64,000 nucleotides of DNA, taken from Bin22 sp965207275. GTDB lineage: Bacteria > Chloroflexota > Dehalococcoidia > Lucifugimonadales > UBA3495. Shown here in pieces: positions 26,901-34,824 of this stretch (position 1 is the stretch's first letter; every line of letters starts with the position of its first letter). The stretch is taken from NCBI GenBank assembly GCA_965207275.1, contig CBDBMH010000002.1, forward strand, positions 124,001-188,000, given 5' to 3'. Below the pieces are notes generated by a model. The model was not told the origin of the DNA. It saw only the letters and a list, made by a program, of their open reading frames with translations, and searched no databases. A program made the translations under genes and the position numbers.

Positions 26901-27061
26901 CGGAGGGTGTCGCTGTTGGGGTCGGCGTACTCCACCCACACAAACAGGTCGTTGCTGTTCTGGGCGTCAGCCGGCCCCGCCAGCAGGACCGCCGCCACCA
27001 GCGCGGCCAGGAGCAGGGGCAGCGCCCACAGGGCCCGCCGCCGGGTCAGCACGGCGCCCAC
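23936..27061 (-). CDS. Giant Calx-beta surface protein, N-terminal part
   Basis: 1,041 aa from GTG 27059-27061 with a good signal peptide (RRR then a ~20-residue hydrophobic run ending ADAQ). Two Calx-beta-like domains follow, then three copies of a ~200-residue module marked by DWPL, FR(L)LF(I/V)T and FKVVGST, with YWLGG or YWLNG and YG(I/L)SP(R/V)F further on. The frame stops at TAG (23936-23938) and continues without shift as HLEVVIVDDD, so this and the next ORF were one gene of about 3,460 codons. The GTG has no SD. A better start is the ATG at 27147-27149 (GGGAGG, 10 nt), but the C14 tract puts it out of frame; 13 or 16 C would fuse it in frame. Confidence 0.8.
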   Translation of the reverse strand: MGAVLTRRRALWALPLLLAALVAAVLLAGPADAQNSNDLFVWVEYADPNSDTLREAPNQSAGFWVRVRPATSGGTINLPITVWYHVSSQGNATSDAGYDKRVEINNVHGAGIAIPVTDDDQVTKDSRITVTLEIGNGYQVDYDRGASAFVFVEDDDDPSSNEPPPEERASVSAHAIGTVNLGDGVVQLPTKTEGQNVHFRITARPFLTGGKVRLPLTVRYKITEPSGNFIAESISEVTLEVANPGDPPLQGEARKQVSVHIPQDKVSEDDSTVTIEILPGTGYQPSSTHKRATARILDDDTPKVRFGADSLGVSEDRTAQCVTGGGETPGSFVVPHDWPLAPEGLSPGSKFRLLFVTSGARDATSGDINVYNQFVQAAARAGHSALSDGCADRFKVVGSTDTIDALDNTLTRSSDVGASIFWLGGDQVADDYADFYDGTWDSRNYRTESAGTRAPGSVFTGSKDDGTQSTFGPNKFGLGAASPTAGHLRSHFKPLSGFSVVSGSSLPFYGLSPVFELEGMPVLHIDPAPHKPLYVRLTTSDGRGGQWGAQAGDDYTAGSVNVTIPADTTFMRVDLGAEGITIIDDEGAEPVDAQTGPTANSDGSYTVPNDWPLKPAGLNPGDEFRLVFITNSRHTADSSDIATYDTHVQNAIANRGHTAIRAYGSLFKVVGSTNTVDARDHTRTNPGDPSHVDAPVYWLNGEIVAAGKSGFWSPTWENWAWEDRRVETGGQPGGRITTTFTGTGADGRKDPARYLGATPLVVHGTYEGGIGAISPMTGTLAGAPLDPKALYGISPRFRVGGEEDYESFWLTLEADPSGYYTVPRDWPLKPAGLNPGDQFRLLFITSTRHNADSSDIAHYDAIVQNAITNNGHADVRAYGSLFKVVGSTSTVDARDHTRTNPGDPSHQDAPVYWLNGEIVAAGKSRFWSPTWENWAYADRRAETGGGPPRGVNFPWTGTGADGRKDPARYLGATPLVVLGTYEGSFGSISPMTGTLGGTPLDPRALYGISPRFRVGEEDYASFRPTLEAEGPAYLVGRDGNS

Positions 27062-27149
27062 AAGAGTCGGGGGGGGGGGGGGCTGAAAGGAGCAGGTATG
27101 GAGTTTTGCCTGCTTTCCCCAGGGTTTTCGCTATGAGCGTGGCCAACAT
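26967..27149 (-). CDS. Leader ORF in front of the giant surface gene, frame set by a C14 tract
   Basis: Begins at ATG 27147-27149 with GGGAGG 10 nt upstream and reads MLATLIAKTLGKAGK then LLLSA and a proline run. With the present 14 C it leaves the surface-protein frame and ends at 26967-26969 after 60 codons. With 13 or 16 C the same start would read directly into the signal peptide of the giant protein. It is therefore best viewed as the true 5' end of the giant gene in an out-of-frame state, though a separate leader peptide or an assembly error in the tract cannot be excluded. Confidence 0.5.
   Translation of the reverse strand: MLATLIAKTLGKAGKTPYLLLSAPPPPDSCGRRADPAAGPVGAAPAPGRAGGGGPAGGAG
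27069..27082. repeat. Poly-G/C homopolymer, 14 bp
   Basis: Fourteen G on the plus strand, 7 bp upstream of the GTG of the giant surface gene. On the coding strand it is followed by GACTCTT, identical to the sequence after the C17 tract at 1188-1204. Confidence 0.85.
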
Positions 27150-27247
27150 CTCTATCAGTCCTCCCGCCGCCAGGGGTTGTATCCTGCCAACGTTGCTGAA
27201 AGCTGACAGGCCCTCCGGCAGCGCCGATTGTTCTCTTGAAGCAATAA

Positions 27248-27271
27248 TGATTATCCGCAGTGATTATCCGC
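27248..27271. repeat. Two tandem 11-bp repeats with 13-bp period
   Basis: TGATTATCCGC occurs at 27248-27258 and 27261-27271, about 100 bp upstream of the giant gene's ATG and next to the IS insertion. On the minus strand it reads GCGGATAATCA. A paired regulator site is possible. Confidence 0.45.
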
Positions 27272-27297
27272 CAATTCACCGCCCGCCGCAAGGCGGC

Positions 27298-27302
27298 TGC
27301 CC
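27298..27302. repeat. Left target-site duplication of the IS element
   Basis: TGCCC here matches TGCCC at 29193-29197, immediately outside the two inverted repeats. Confidence 0.6.
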
Positions 27303-27326
27303 CCCAAATCCACCACCTAATGGGAG
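27303..27326 (+). repeat. Left terminal inverted repeat of the IS element
   Basis: Starts CCCAAATCCACCACCTAATG; exact inverse of 29169-29192, with further near-matching A-rich bases inside. Confidence 0.85.
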
Positions 27327-27411
27327 GAAAAGACCTCGTTGGAGCCAGCGGCAAAGCTGGCTATGATGGTTACGGGACAAACACAACCATCACCAACGAG
27401 GTGCAGTCATT

Positions 27412-28935
27412 ATGCAACAGGGAGTCCTGCCATTCCAGTATGGGACGGAGCATCGCGCGGGGGGCATGACGGGGCTGTCGGGGTTGGCGGTCTATCTGGA
27501 AATGGCCGATGCGATGGGGCTGGGCGAGTCGATCCGGCGCTACGTGAAGGTCAAGGAGGGCGGACAGGGATGGACGGACCGGCAGATGGTCACCGCGCTG
27601 GTGCTGCTGAATCTGGCCGGTGGAGAAGGAGTGGACGACCTCCGGGTGCTGGAAGGGGACGAGGGTCTGGGCCGGATGTTGGGCCGGGTGGAGACGCACC
27701 GGCAGCGGGCTTGTGAGCGCCGGGAGGAGGGCAGCCGGTGGCGGGGCGGGCGGCGCCGCAGCGTCCCGTCTCCGTCGGCGGTGTTCCGGTACCTGGGCCG
27801 GTTCCACGACCCGGTTCAGGAGGAGGCCAGGCAGCCCCATACGGCGTACATACCCGCGCCCAGCGGCGCGCTGCGCGGGCTGGGGAAGGTCAACGCCGAG
27901 ATGATGAGCTTCGTCCGGGACCACCTGGAGCAGGAGCAGGCGACGCTGGACATGGACGCGACGCTGATCGAGACCTACAAGCAGGAGGCGCTGTACTGCT
28001 ACCAGGGCTACAAGGCCTACCAGCCGATGGTCACCTACTGGGCCGAGGCGGACCTGGTGGTCCATTCGGAGTTCCGGGACGGCAACGTGCCAGCGGGGTT
28101 CGAGCAACTGCGGGTGTTGCGGGAGTCGCTGGCCCATCTGCCGGAGGGCGTGGTGAAGGTGATGCTGCGGTCGGACACGGCGGGGTACCAAGTTGAGTTG
28201 TTGCGGTACTGCGCCGAGGGGAGGGATGAGCGGTTCGGAGTGATCGAATTCGCGGTGGGGGCGGACGTCACGGAGGGGTTCAAGCGTGCGGCAGCCGAAG
28301 TGGAGGAGAGCCAGTGGCGCCGGTTGCCCCGGATGGTGGGGGAGTTGGCGGTGGAGACGGAACAGGAGTGGGCCGAGGTGGACTTCGTGCCCGATAGATT
28401 GGCTTATTCCAAGAATGATCCCGACTACCGTTTCATAGCGGTCCGGGAGCCGCTGAGGCGGCCGCCGCTGCCGGGCATGGAGGATGACCTGGAGTTGTCG
28501 GTTCCGGCGATGGAGATGCCGGACCGGGGCTGGTACAAGATCCGGGGGATAGTGACTAACCGGGAGCTACCGGGAGATGAGGTGGTGCGGTGGTACCGGG
28601 AGAGATGCGGGAAGGGCGAGGAGGTGCATGGTGTGCTGAAGGAGGACTTGGCTGGCGGGAGGCTGCCGTCGGGACAGTTCGGGGCCAACGCGGCCTGGTG
28701 GGCGATAGCGGCGCTGGCGTTCAACCTGAACTCGGCGGTCAAGCAGTTGGCCCTGGGCGGTCAGTGGGTGAACAAGCGGCTCAAGGCGGTGCGCTTTGCT
28801 CTGATCAATCTGGCCGGACGGGTGGTCTGCCACGCCAGGAAGCTGCTGATCCGGCTGGCCCGGGGCCATCCATCCTTCCCGCTGCTGGCGGGAGCGCACC
28901 GGAGAATAGCGGCGCTGGCCCACGGCCCACCCTGA
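27412..28935 (+). CDS. IS1380-family transposase
   Basis: 507 aa, GAGGTG 9 nt before ATG. The DDE-type catalytic core is visible: LDMDATLIETYKQEALYCYQ (first Asp, with the family-typical GYKAYQP after it) and LRSDTAGYQVELLRYC (second Asp). The C-terminal WYRERCGKGEEVHGVLKEDL carries the late catalytic Glu. This is the cut-and-paste transposase for the element whose ends are listed here. No frameshift. Confidence 0.9.
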   Translation: MQQGVLPFQYGTEHRAGGMTGLSGLAVYLEMADAMGLGESIRRYVKVKEGGQGWTDRQMVTALVLLNLAGGEGVDDLRVLEGDEGLGRMLGRVETHRQRACERREEGSRWRGGRRRSVPSPSAVFRYLGRFHDPVQEEARQPHTAYIPAPSGALRGLGKVNAEMMSFVRDHLEQEQATLDMDATLIETYKQEALYCYQGYKAYQPMVTYWAEADLVVHSEFRDGNVPAGFEQLRVLRESLAHLPEGVVKVMLRSDTAGYQVELLRYCAEGRDERFGVIEFAVGADVTEGFKRAAAEVEESQWRRLPRMVGELAVETEQEWAEVDFVPDRLAYSKNDPDYRFIAVREPLRRPPLPGMEDDLELSVPAMEMPDRGWYKIRGIVTNRELPGDEVVRWYRERCGKGEEVHGVLKEDLAGGRLPSGQFGANAAWWAIAALAFNLNSAVKQLALGGQWVNKRLKAVRFALINLAGRVVCHARKLLIRLARGHPSFPLLAGAHRRIAALAHGPP

Positions 28936-29168
28936 CCTGGGACGGTCTGCGCCACTACCGACGGGCATTCAAGCGACGGGGACTCCCGCCGTAGGGACAC
29001 TGCGCCCTTCTCCAGGACCGGTTGGCATAGACCTCGCCCTGGCGTCGCCGGCCAACGCCCCAATATCCCCTTCCAGCGCCTACTCCTGCCACGCCAACCC
29101 ACTGCCAACCTGTCAGCCGTCAGCCGATGCCCCAACCGGCCCAATCAAGGAGCCCCAAAACCATTTTT

Positions 29169-29192
29169 CTCCCATTAGGTGGTGGATTTGGG
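29169..29192 (-). repeat. Right terminal inverted repeat of the IS element
   Basis: Exact inverse of the left end; followed by the second TGCCC copy at 29193-29197. Confidence 0.85.
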
Positions 29193-29314
29193 TGCCCGGC
29201 AGGTTCGGGTATTTTCGCCAGCCTGCCGGCGCGAGGCCGCCGCTGGTATAATGCCCCCAACGAGCCAGTCCATCGCCAACTGAGACCCCAACGCTAGACC
29301 CGCCGAGGTTCGGC

Positions 29315-30109
29315 ATGACCACCGCCAACACCAGCGCCAGCGCCAGCAGCAAGGCCCCGAAAGACCAGAAACGGTTCCGGCTGCCCGACATACCCGACCG
29401 CGAGCCTGACGAAGTGACTCAATACGACCAACTCTTCAAGGATGGCCGCTCTCGCGACCTGGCCTTCCACCTGGGAAATCCCGACACCACGCTGGTGGAG
29501 GCCGACCGCTGGATCGCCCCGAACACCGATTTCGACAAGCGCCGGGCGCGGTACCCCGACCTGCTGGTGGCCTTCGGCGTGGACCCGGAGGCCTACCGGG
29601 CCAGCAACGGGTACGTGGTGTCGGAGCAGGGGAAGGCGCCGGACTTCGTGCTGGAAGTGGCGTCGGAGAGCACGGGGGAGAATGACGTAGGGGATAAACG
29701 GGACTACTACGAGTCCCTGGGCATCCTGGAGTACTGGCGGTTTGACGAGACGGGGGAGCATCACGGGACGAAGCTGGCCGGGGACCGGCTGGTGGAGGAC
29801 AGATACGAGCCAATAGAAATAGCGGAATTGCCTGATGGGGTGTTGCAGGGGTATAGCCAGGCGTTGGGGCTGTATCTGCGGTGGGTGGAAGGCGATCTGG
29901 TGTTTTACGACACCGCCACGGGGGAACCCATCGCCACCTTGGAGAGCGAGCAGGCCAGGGCCAACGCCGCCGAGGCCCGCGCCGACACTGCCGAGGCCAG
30001 GGCCGACACTGCCGAGGCCAGGGCCGACACTGCCGAGGCCAGGGCCGACACCGCCGAGGGGCGCAACCGGGAGTTGGAAGAGGAACTGCGCCAGCTGCGG
30101 GAAGGTTGA
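29315..30109 (+). CDS. Uma2 family (DUF820) restriction-endonuclease-fold protein
   Basis: 264 aa, ATG with GAGG 6 nt upstream. The DUF820 core is clear: RYPDLLVAFGVD, then KAPDFVLEVASEST and DKRDYYESLGILEYW, where the PDxxLEVxS segment supplies PD-(D/E)XK-type residues. Family members are widespread in Chloroflexota and Cyanobacteria in many copies, with role unproven. The C-terminus is a coiled coil built from five 7-residue repeats (ARADTAE), encoded by 21-bp tandem repeats. The next gene starts 12 nt after the stop. Confidence 0.88.
   Translation: MTTANTSASASSKAPKDQKRFRLPDIPDREPDEVTQYDQLFKDGRSRDLAFHLGNPDTTLVEADRWIAPNTDFDKRRARYPDLLVAFGVDPEAYRASNGYVVSEQGKAPDFVLEVASESTGENDVGDKRDYYESLGILEYWRFDETGEHHGTKLAGDRLVEDRYEPIEIAELPDGVLQGYSQALGLYLRWVEGDLVFYDTATGEPIATLESEQARANAAEARADTAEARADTAEARADTAEARADTAEGRNRELEEELRQLREG
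29960..30061. repeat. 21-bp tandem repeats encoding a heptad coiled coil
   Basis: About five copies of a unit like GCCGACACTGCCGAGGCCAG begin at 29960, 29981, 30002, 30023 and 30044; the middle three are identical. The unit length keeps the frame, so coiled-coil length can change without frameshift. Confidence 0.85.
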
Positions 30110-30121
30110 GGAGGGTTCGCC

Positions 30122-30730
30122 ATGACCATTGCCAATGGAGCGGAGTTGCGGGAGACCTACCGGCCCCCGGCGCCCCGGGCGGCGCAGAAGGTGCTGGACC
30201 GGCTGGACGAGCACTGCCGGAACTTCATTGCCCTGTCGCCCTTCTGCGTGCTGAGCACCAGCAACGCCGACGGCTGGCCCGACGGCTCGCCCCGGGGCGA
30301 CCCGCCGGGATTCGTGCGGGTGCTGGACGAGCGGACGCTGCTGCTGCCGGACCGTCCCGGGAACAACCAGGTGGACTCTTTGCAGAACGTGGTGGCGAAC
30401 CCCGGGGTGGGCCTGCTGTTCTTCGTGCCGGGCATGAACGAGACGCTGCGGGTGAAGGGGAGGGCGGAGATCGTGACCGGCCAGGAGCTTCTGGAACCAA
30501 TGGCCGTGGGCGGGCGGGCTCCGCTGTCGGGGTTGAAGGTGACGGTGGAAGAGGCCTTCCTGCACTGCGGGCGGGCGCTGCTGCGGGGCCGTATCTGGGA
30601 CCCGTCGGCGCGGATAGACCGGTCGTCCTATCCCAGCTACGGGCAGGTGCTGGCGGACCAGATTGCCGGGGCCGACGCCGGGCGGATTGACGCCGAGGAG
30701 GAAGAGGCCAACCGGGAGCGGCTCTACTGA
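30122..30730 (+). CDS. Pyridoxamine 5'-phosphate oxidase-family FMN-binding protein (MSMEG_1061 type)
   Basis: 202 aa, SD GAGGAGGG 8 nt upstream. A split-barrel flavin fold is indicated by FIALSPFCVLSTSNADGWPDGSPRGDPPGFVRVLDERTLLLPDRPG, here cited by position (residues ~38-80), then NNQVDSLQNVVANPGVGLLF. The subfamily (FMN-dependent PPOX, MSMEG_1061) is of uncertain substrate; members are generally redox enzymes of small organic compounds or F420/FMN binders. Likely cytoplasmic and co-transcribed with the Uma2 gene. Confidence 0.88.
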   Translation: MTIANGAELRETYRPPAPRAAQKVLDRLDEHCRNFIALSPFCVLSTSNADGWPDGSPRGDPPGFVRVLDERTLLLPDRPGNNQVDSLQNVVANPGVGLLFFVPGMNETLRVKGRAEIVTGQELLEPMAVGGRAPLSGLKVTVEEAFLHCGRALLRGRIWDPSARIDRSSYPSYGQVLADQIAGADAGRIDAEEEEANRERLY

Positions 30731-30904
30731 ACGGACGTGATCTATCGGCTGAGGCACACCGAACCGGGTGCCTCAGCCTGCCTGATAAAGGCAGACCGGC
30801 AGGACGGCCTCGATAATCAACCCAACGGCTCCTGGCAAGAGCGAGAGCCGGAGCGGAACGACATCCTGAAGTACCGTGGACTTGAGACCGGTAGGGGAAT
30901 GTTC

Positions 30905-31897
30905 ATGCTGAAGACCGTGGGGTTTGCATCGGTGTTAGCGCTCATGTTGTCGCTGGGCGGGCTGGCCTGCACCCAGGAAATGCCCGGGGGCGGCGCGGCT
31001 CCCGCCGCTGCCCGGCCAACCGCCGTCGCTCCTGCGGCCAACCCGCCGGCGGCCATTGCCCAGGTCCCGGCAACGGACTCCGCGGCGGCCCTGCCAACGG
31101 CGCCTGCCGCCGTGGCGAAGGCAGTGGGTCTCACCGCCAACGGAGGGGCCGAAGGGGAATCGAGGCCGAACGGCGGAAGAGAGTCGCTGGTGGTATTGGG
31201 TACCGATTCAGCGGCGTCGCCCTCCTGGGTAGGCCCAGGAAGCAGCGGCGGCTTTCACCGGTCCCCGTTGCCCCAAGCCACGGCCCGGGAGGGCAGCCTT
31301 ACCGTTTCCGCGATAGGGAAGGTGACCGTGGCTCCGGACGAGGCCTACGTGGTGGTGATTCCCGAGAGGGACTATGGAATCTCCGGCCCCCAGCAACTGA
31401 CGGCGGAAGACCGCCAGGACATCCTGTCCAACCTGAGCGCCGTCGGCATCGATGAGGAAGCCGTGGAGTTCGATCCGGTGTTCCGGTACGAGCCGCCCAT
31501 GATCTCGGTGGAGGTGGGCGTGGACGAGTACGCCGACGCCGGGGAGGACATAGTGGATGCGATAGAGAAGGTGGTGCGGCGGTCCGAATCCTTCGGCGTG
31601 CGGTTCGCGCTGTCCGAGGAGAGCTGCGACCTGGCCCTCTCCCTGGCCCGCCGGGAAGCGGTGCCGGCCGCCGGAGAGGCGGCCGGGGACCTGGCTGACG
31701 CCCTGGAACTGACCCTGGGGGAAGTGGTGGGAGCGCTGGAATACCCGTTGCAGAACGTTCCCTACGGGTTGCCCGGCGCGGACCAGGCGGTCTGCAACGG
31801 ACAGAGCGGTTACGCCTACGCTCCCCTGCTGCCCTTCGACTCGGAACCGGAAGTGGAGGTCTCGGTGGGCTTGCAGGTGTCCTACAGGATCCCGTAG
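30905..31897 (+). CDS. SIMPL (DUF541) domain lipoprotein
   Basis: 330 aa from ATG 30905 (AGGGG 6 nt upstream; another ATG at 30899 and a longer frame exist but disrupt the signal peptide). The signal ends in a lipobox LGGLAC, followed by ~90 residues of Ala/Pro-rich linker. The C-terminal part begins GSLTVSAIGKVTVAPDEAYVVV, the typical first strand of SIMPL domains, which are periplasmic or outer-face proteins linked to oxidative stress. It ends SVGLQVSYRIP. Two Cys late in the domain are unusual for the family. Confidence 0.8.
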   Translation: MLKTVGFASVLALMLSLGGLACTQEMPGGGAAPAAARPTAVAPAANPPAAIAQVPATDSAAALPTAPAAVAKAVGLTANGGAEGESRPNGGRESLVVLGTDSAASPSWVGPGSSGGFHRSPLPQATAREGSLTVSAIGKVTVAPDEAYVVVIPERDYGISGPQQLTAEDRQDILSNLSAVGIDEEAVEFDPVFRYEPPMISVEVGVDEYADAGEDIVDAIEKVVRRSESFGVRFALSEESCDLALSLARREAVPAAGEAAGDLADALELTLGEVVGALEYPLQNVPYGLPGADQAVCNGQSGYAYAPLLPFDSEPEVEVSVGLQVSYRIP

Positions 31898-32020
31898 GGA
31901 CCCTTGGCGGGGTGTCGTGTCGTCCTGCTTGGGCAATCAGGGCCGGACGAGTACGCTCCCAACTGGATGACGGTCTGGATGCCCCCGCAGTCGGCGCTGA
32001 TGGTCATGGGCCGACCACGG

Positions 32021-32047
32021 TGTACTGTAAGGGGTGTACTGTAAGGG
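32021..32047. repeat. 14-bp tandem repeat in a convergent intergenic gap
   Basis: TGTACTGTAAGGGG is followed at once by TGTACTGTAAGGG. It lies between the SIMPL gene and the triple-HTH gene, in both cases past the 3' end. Confidence 0.6.
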
Positions 32048-32129
32048 CGGATGTTCCTCGAACACCGGCGAAACGCCGCCGCGCCCCGTCCGGTTAGAAG
32101 CAGGTTGTGGGCACGGCGGAGCCACCGCG

Positions 32130-33119
32130 CTAGGCGGCGTCCGGACCCGCCTGCTTCAGCATGACGGAGCAGCCCCGCTCGTCCACCAGGTGGTTGACGG
32201 AGACCCGGCCGTGGCGGTCGTATCCGGTGGTGTAGGCAAATTCGACCTCGGCGCCCCAGGGAACCCTGCCGCCGACGCGGATGGTCCCGTCGCCGGGCTT
32301 GCCGCTGCTCCGTGGCCCGCCGGCGCCCCGTATCACCACCCCGTTGCGCCCGCCCTTCTTCCAGGCCCTGACCTTCAGCTCCACCGGGGCCACCAGCTCC
32401 GCCGCAGACGGCGCGAACAAGACTTCGTGCAGCCGCCGGAGCAGGTCCCCGGAGGGTTTGCGCTGGCCGTTCATCACCTGGGAGAGCATCCCGGTGCTGA
32501 TGCCGGCCCGCCGCGCCGACTCGTTCTGCGACCAGCCGTGAGCGTCCATGCGTTCCCACAGCGCCCGTGGGTCCACCTCGGCAGGCTGGGCGGTCTCCAC
32601 CTTCACCGGAGCCTCCAGCACCGACTCCATGCGGGCTTGGGCGGCAGGACTAAGATTGCGCTGGCCGCGCGACACTTGCACCACGTAGCCGTAGGTCAGT
32701 CCCGTCCGGTCCGCCACCTGACGCAGGGTGAGGCCCCGCTCACGGGCTTTTTCCCGGAGATAGGTGCTCTCTCCGCCTTTGACCACGCCGTCCCGTCGGT
32801 GGACGACGCCCTGAGGGGGGACATGACCCAGGACGGATTGGATCTTGGACCGCATGTAGGGGGTGAGGGTCTTTTTGCCACGGGCGACCTGGGACAGGTG
32901 GGAGGCTCCGACGCCCATGAGGGCGGCCAGTTCGTTGAGGTTGAGGCCGCGCTCCCTGGCGGCCACGGACAGGTGGGACTCGAACCGCCCTGTGGCGATG
33001 CCGCTGGCGGTGGCTTCGCCGGTGTGGTTGACAGGGCTGGCGTGGTCGTTGTGGTTACCGTAGGTCTGGACGTTGGTTTCGACGGTGTAGCTGACGGTGC
33101 TCGTGGTGTTGGCCTTCAT
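32130..33119 (-). CDS. Regulator with three XRE-type helix-turn-helix domains
   Basis: 329 aa, GGAGG 7 nt before ATG 33119. Three HTH_3 domains follow a ~45-residue polar, His/Asn-rich N-terminus: LNLNELAALMGVGASHLSQV, LTLRQVADRTGLTYGYVVQV and WSQNESARRAGISTGMLSQV. Each has the second-helix Ala/Gly turn. A C-terminal ~90-residue domain with VKVRAWKKGG-like beta strands is unassigned. Three HTH units in one chain are uncommon. Its place beside repeat-rich non-coding DNA and a replication-relaxation gene suggests control of a mobile element. Confidence 0.8.
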   Translation of the reverse strand: MKANTTSTVSYTVETNVQTYGNHNDHASPVNHTGEATASGIATGRFESHLSVAARERGLNLNELAALMGVGASHLSQVARGKKTLTPYMRSKIQSVLGHVPPQGVVHRRDGVVKGGESTYLREKARERGLTLRQVADRTGLTYGYVVQVSRGQRNLSPAAQARMESVLEAPVKVETAQPAEVDPRALWERMDAHGWSQNESARRAGISTGMLSQVMNGQRKPSGDLLRRLHEVLFAPSAAELVAPVELKVRAWKKGGRNGVVIRGAGGPRSSGKPGDGTIRVGGRVPWGAEVEFAYTTGYDRHGRVSVNHLVDERGCSVMLKQAGPDAA

Positions 33120-33247
33120 GTCGTTTCCTCCAAAAGGCGGAAAGCGAGGCCGGCCCGAATGGACCGACCCCGCTCTCCGGATAAAGATGCAGGTCGTTGG
33201 GTGCGGTCCATTCGCCGCTGTGGCGTCCGCCGGTGGCGAAACGCGAA

Positions 33248-33290
33248 GAGCGGGGCCGCCTCCCCGCAGTTGGGAGAGACGGCCCCGCTC
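33248..33290. other. Strong hairpin upstream of the triple-HTH gene
   Basis: GAGCGGGGCCG (33248-33258) and CGGCCCCGCTC (33280-33290) are perfect 11-bp inverted repeats with a 21-nt loop. No T tract follows on either strand. It may be an operator for the HTH protein or an attenuator-like structure in its leader. Confidence 0.5.
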
Positions 33291-33298
33291 GCAGATAC

Positions 33299-33634
33299 CT
33301 ATTCGGTTGTCAGTGGCGGCCCACTGAGCCGCCAGGGTTGCCGCCCTGTCGCCAGTGAAGGCGAAGGGAATTGGATTGTTGCCGCCGGTTCACCGGTTGC
33401 TCCAACCGGCCCGCTACGGACGGAAATCCAGCGATGATCGTTGTCGCTGTGTTTCACCTCCTCGATGTGGTTGTGGTTGCTGCCGTTGTCGCCGACGTGC
33501 TGCCCGTTCCAGACCCGGTGGCCGCCGTCGGCAACGTCTCGGGTGATTGTTGCGGCGTCCTGTTGCTTGACCCTGGTTCCTGCAACCCGCCGCGCCACAT
33601 TGGAGACGACGCCGTTGCCCATCCGAACCTGCAA
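33299..33634 (-). CDS. Possible small polar protein upstream of the triple-HTH gene
   Basis: 111 codons from TTG 33634 (or ATG at 33622). It is rich in Asn, His and Asp (GDNGSNHNHIEEVKHSDND), echoing the NHNDH-type N-terminus of the HTH protein downstream. No SD is obvious and no family is recognised; it could be a spurious frame. Confidence 0.3.
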   Translation of the reverse strand: MQVRMGNGVVSNVARRVAGTRVKQQDAATITRDVADGGHRVWNGQHVGDNGSNHNHIEEVKHSDNDHRWISVRSGPVGATGEPAATIQFPSPSLATGRQPWRLSGPPLTTE

Positions 33635-33707
33635 CTAGCCGTGTCGGCCAGCGATCCTCATGGCCTATGGCTGCATCACCAACACCAGGTCACGTCGTCC
33701 CGCGCAG

Positions 33708-33899
33708 GACGCACTGCGCCCTGGGCAGTGTTCAGCGGGTCAAACCAGTCAGCGAGGAAGACGCACTGCGCCCAGGGTCAGGCAAGGCAACAGGAAATGG
33801 CGGTTGGGGAGTAGGCGCAAGACGCAGTTCGCCCAGGGTGAAGTTCCCGGGAAACTGCCGGATGGCGGGAAGGGGAGAGGAACGCAGTCCGGCCAGGGG
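33708..33899. repeat. Four degenerate ~19-bp repeats at 52-61 bp intervals
   Basis: GACGCACTGCGCCCTGGG (33708), GACGCACTGCGCCCAGGGT (33760), GACGCAGTTCGCCCAGGGT (33821) and AACGCAGTCCGGCCAGGGG (33881). The copies differ at up to five or six positions, and the sequences between them are unrelated. Confidence 0.55.
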
Positions 33900-34824
33900 C
33901 TACGCCGACAGCGGCCAGCACGATGGGAACCGCGTGGCAAGCTCGAGCGTCCGGCCTGTCGGTGCTTACGGACCAGCCGGAGCATGTAGGAGCCACAGCC
34001 CAGCCGCCCGTTTCAGGCAGCTACGCCACAGCCGTGAGGGACCGGCCGGGGCGTTGTCCACGCTCCAGCCACAGGTTGACGATTGCGAAGCCTATATCGC
34101 TCCGCAGGTTGGACCTGGTGAATGAGGGAATCCGGGATGCCGTACTGTTTCTGTGCTCAACCTCCTCGTTGATGCTGCGCCGTCGGGTTTGGGATACCGC
34201 GCCTTGGGATGGGTTCGGGCTGGGACGCCGCGAGCAGTACCCGCAAGCGACTCGGCCTGGCTCGGGACCGGAGGCGTTTGGCCACGCCTCGTACCCGACG
34301 CCCAGTGGCGGGAAGGATCAGTTCCCAGCCAGCGGACGGGTGTCCAGCGCCGGGAGGGATCAGCTCCCCATCGCTGAACTGTGCCCGGCGGGAGAAGGAC
34401 TTGAACACTCCAACCCGTTGGACTGAACCGGGGACGGAGAGCTACGTCAAATCCGCCTGGTCCGGTCCGCGCTGCTTACGGAGAGCTTACGTCAAATCCG
34501 CAGCGGCAGCATTCCCTCTTGGGGACTTTGGGGAGAGCGAATCATCCTTACGGTCAGACCCGGGCTCGAGGGAGACGCCCCCAGCTTTCTATGGCGGGAA
34601 ACGCTGGAAAAGCCAGATAACCGTTCAATGGTCGCACACTCCAAGCCCGTTGCATAGCCCCTTGCAGCACCCCACCGGCAAAGTGTTGCCTATTGTTGAT
34701 GAAAGTTGACTGAAACGCGGTCCCGCCGCCGTTTGACCAGGTTCCTCAGCGCCAGCCGCGACGGAACAGCCCGACGCCCCCGGAACAGCACCCGGACCAG
34801 TGGCCGGCGCCATCCCATCGCCGA

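Larger units (their letters stand above)
27303..29192 (+). mobile_element. IS1380-like insertion sequence, 1,890 bp, apparently intact
   Basis: Bounded by terminal inverted repeats that match perfectly over 24 bp (left 27303-27326, right 29169-29192), flanked by a 5-bp direct repeat TGCCC. It encodes one full-length transposase. The family usually makes 4-bp duplications, so the 5-bp match may include one chance base. Complete ends and ORF suggest recent insertion upstream of the giant surface gene. Confidence 0.85.

Noticed and set aside
33708..33899. Possible CRISPR array
   Set aside because: Only four copies, unequal spacing, repeats differ at many positions, no cas genes nearby.
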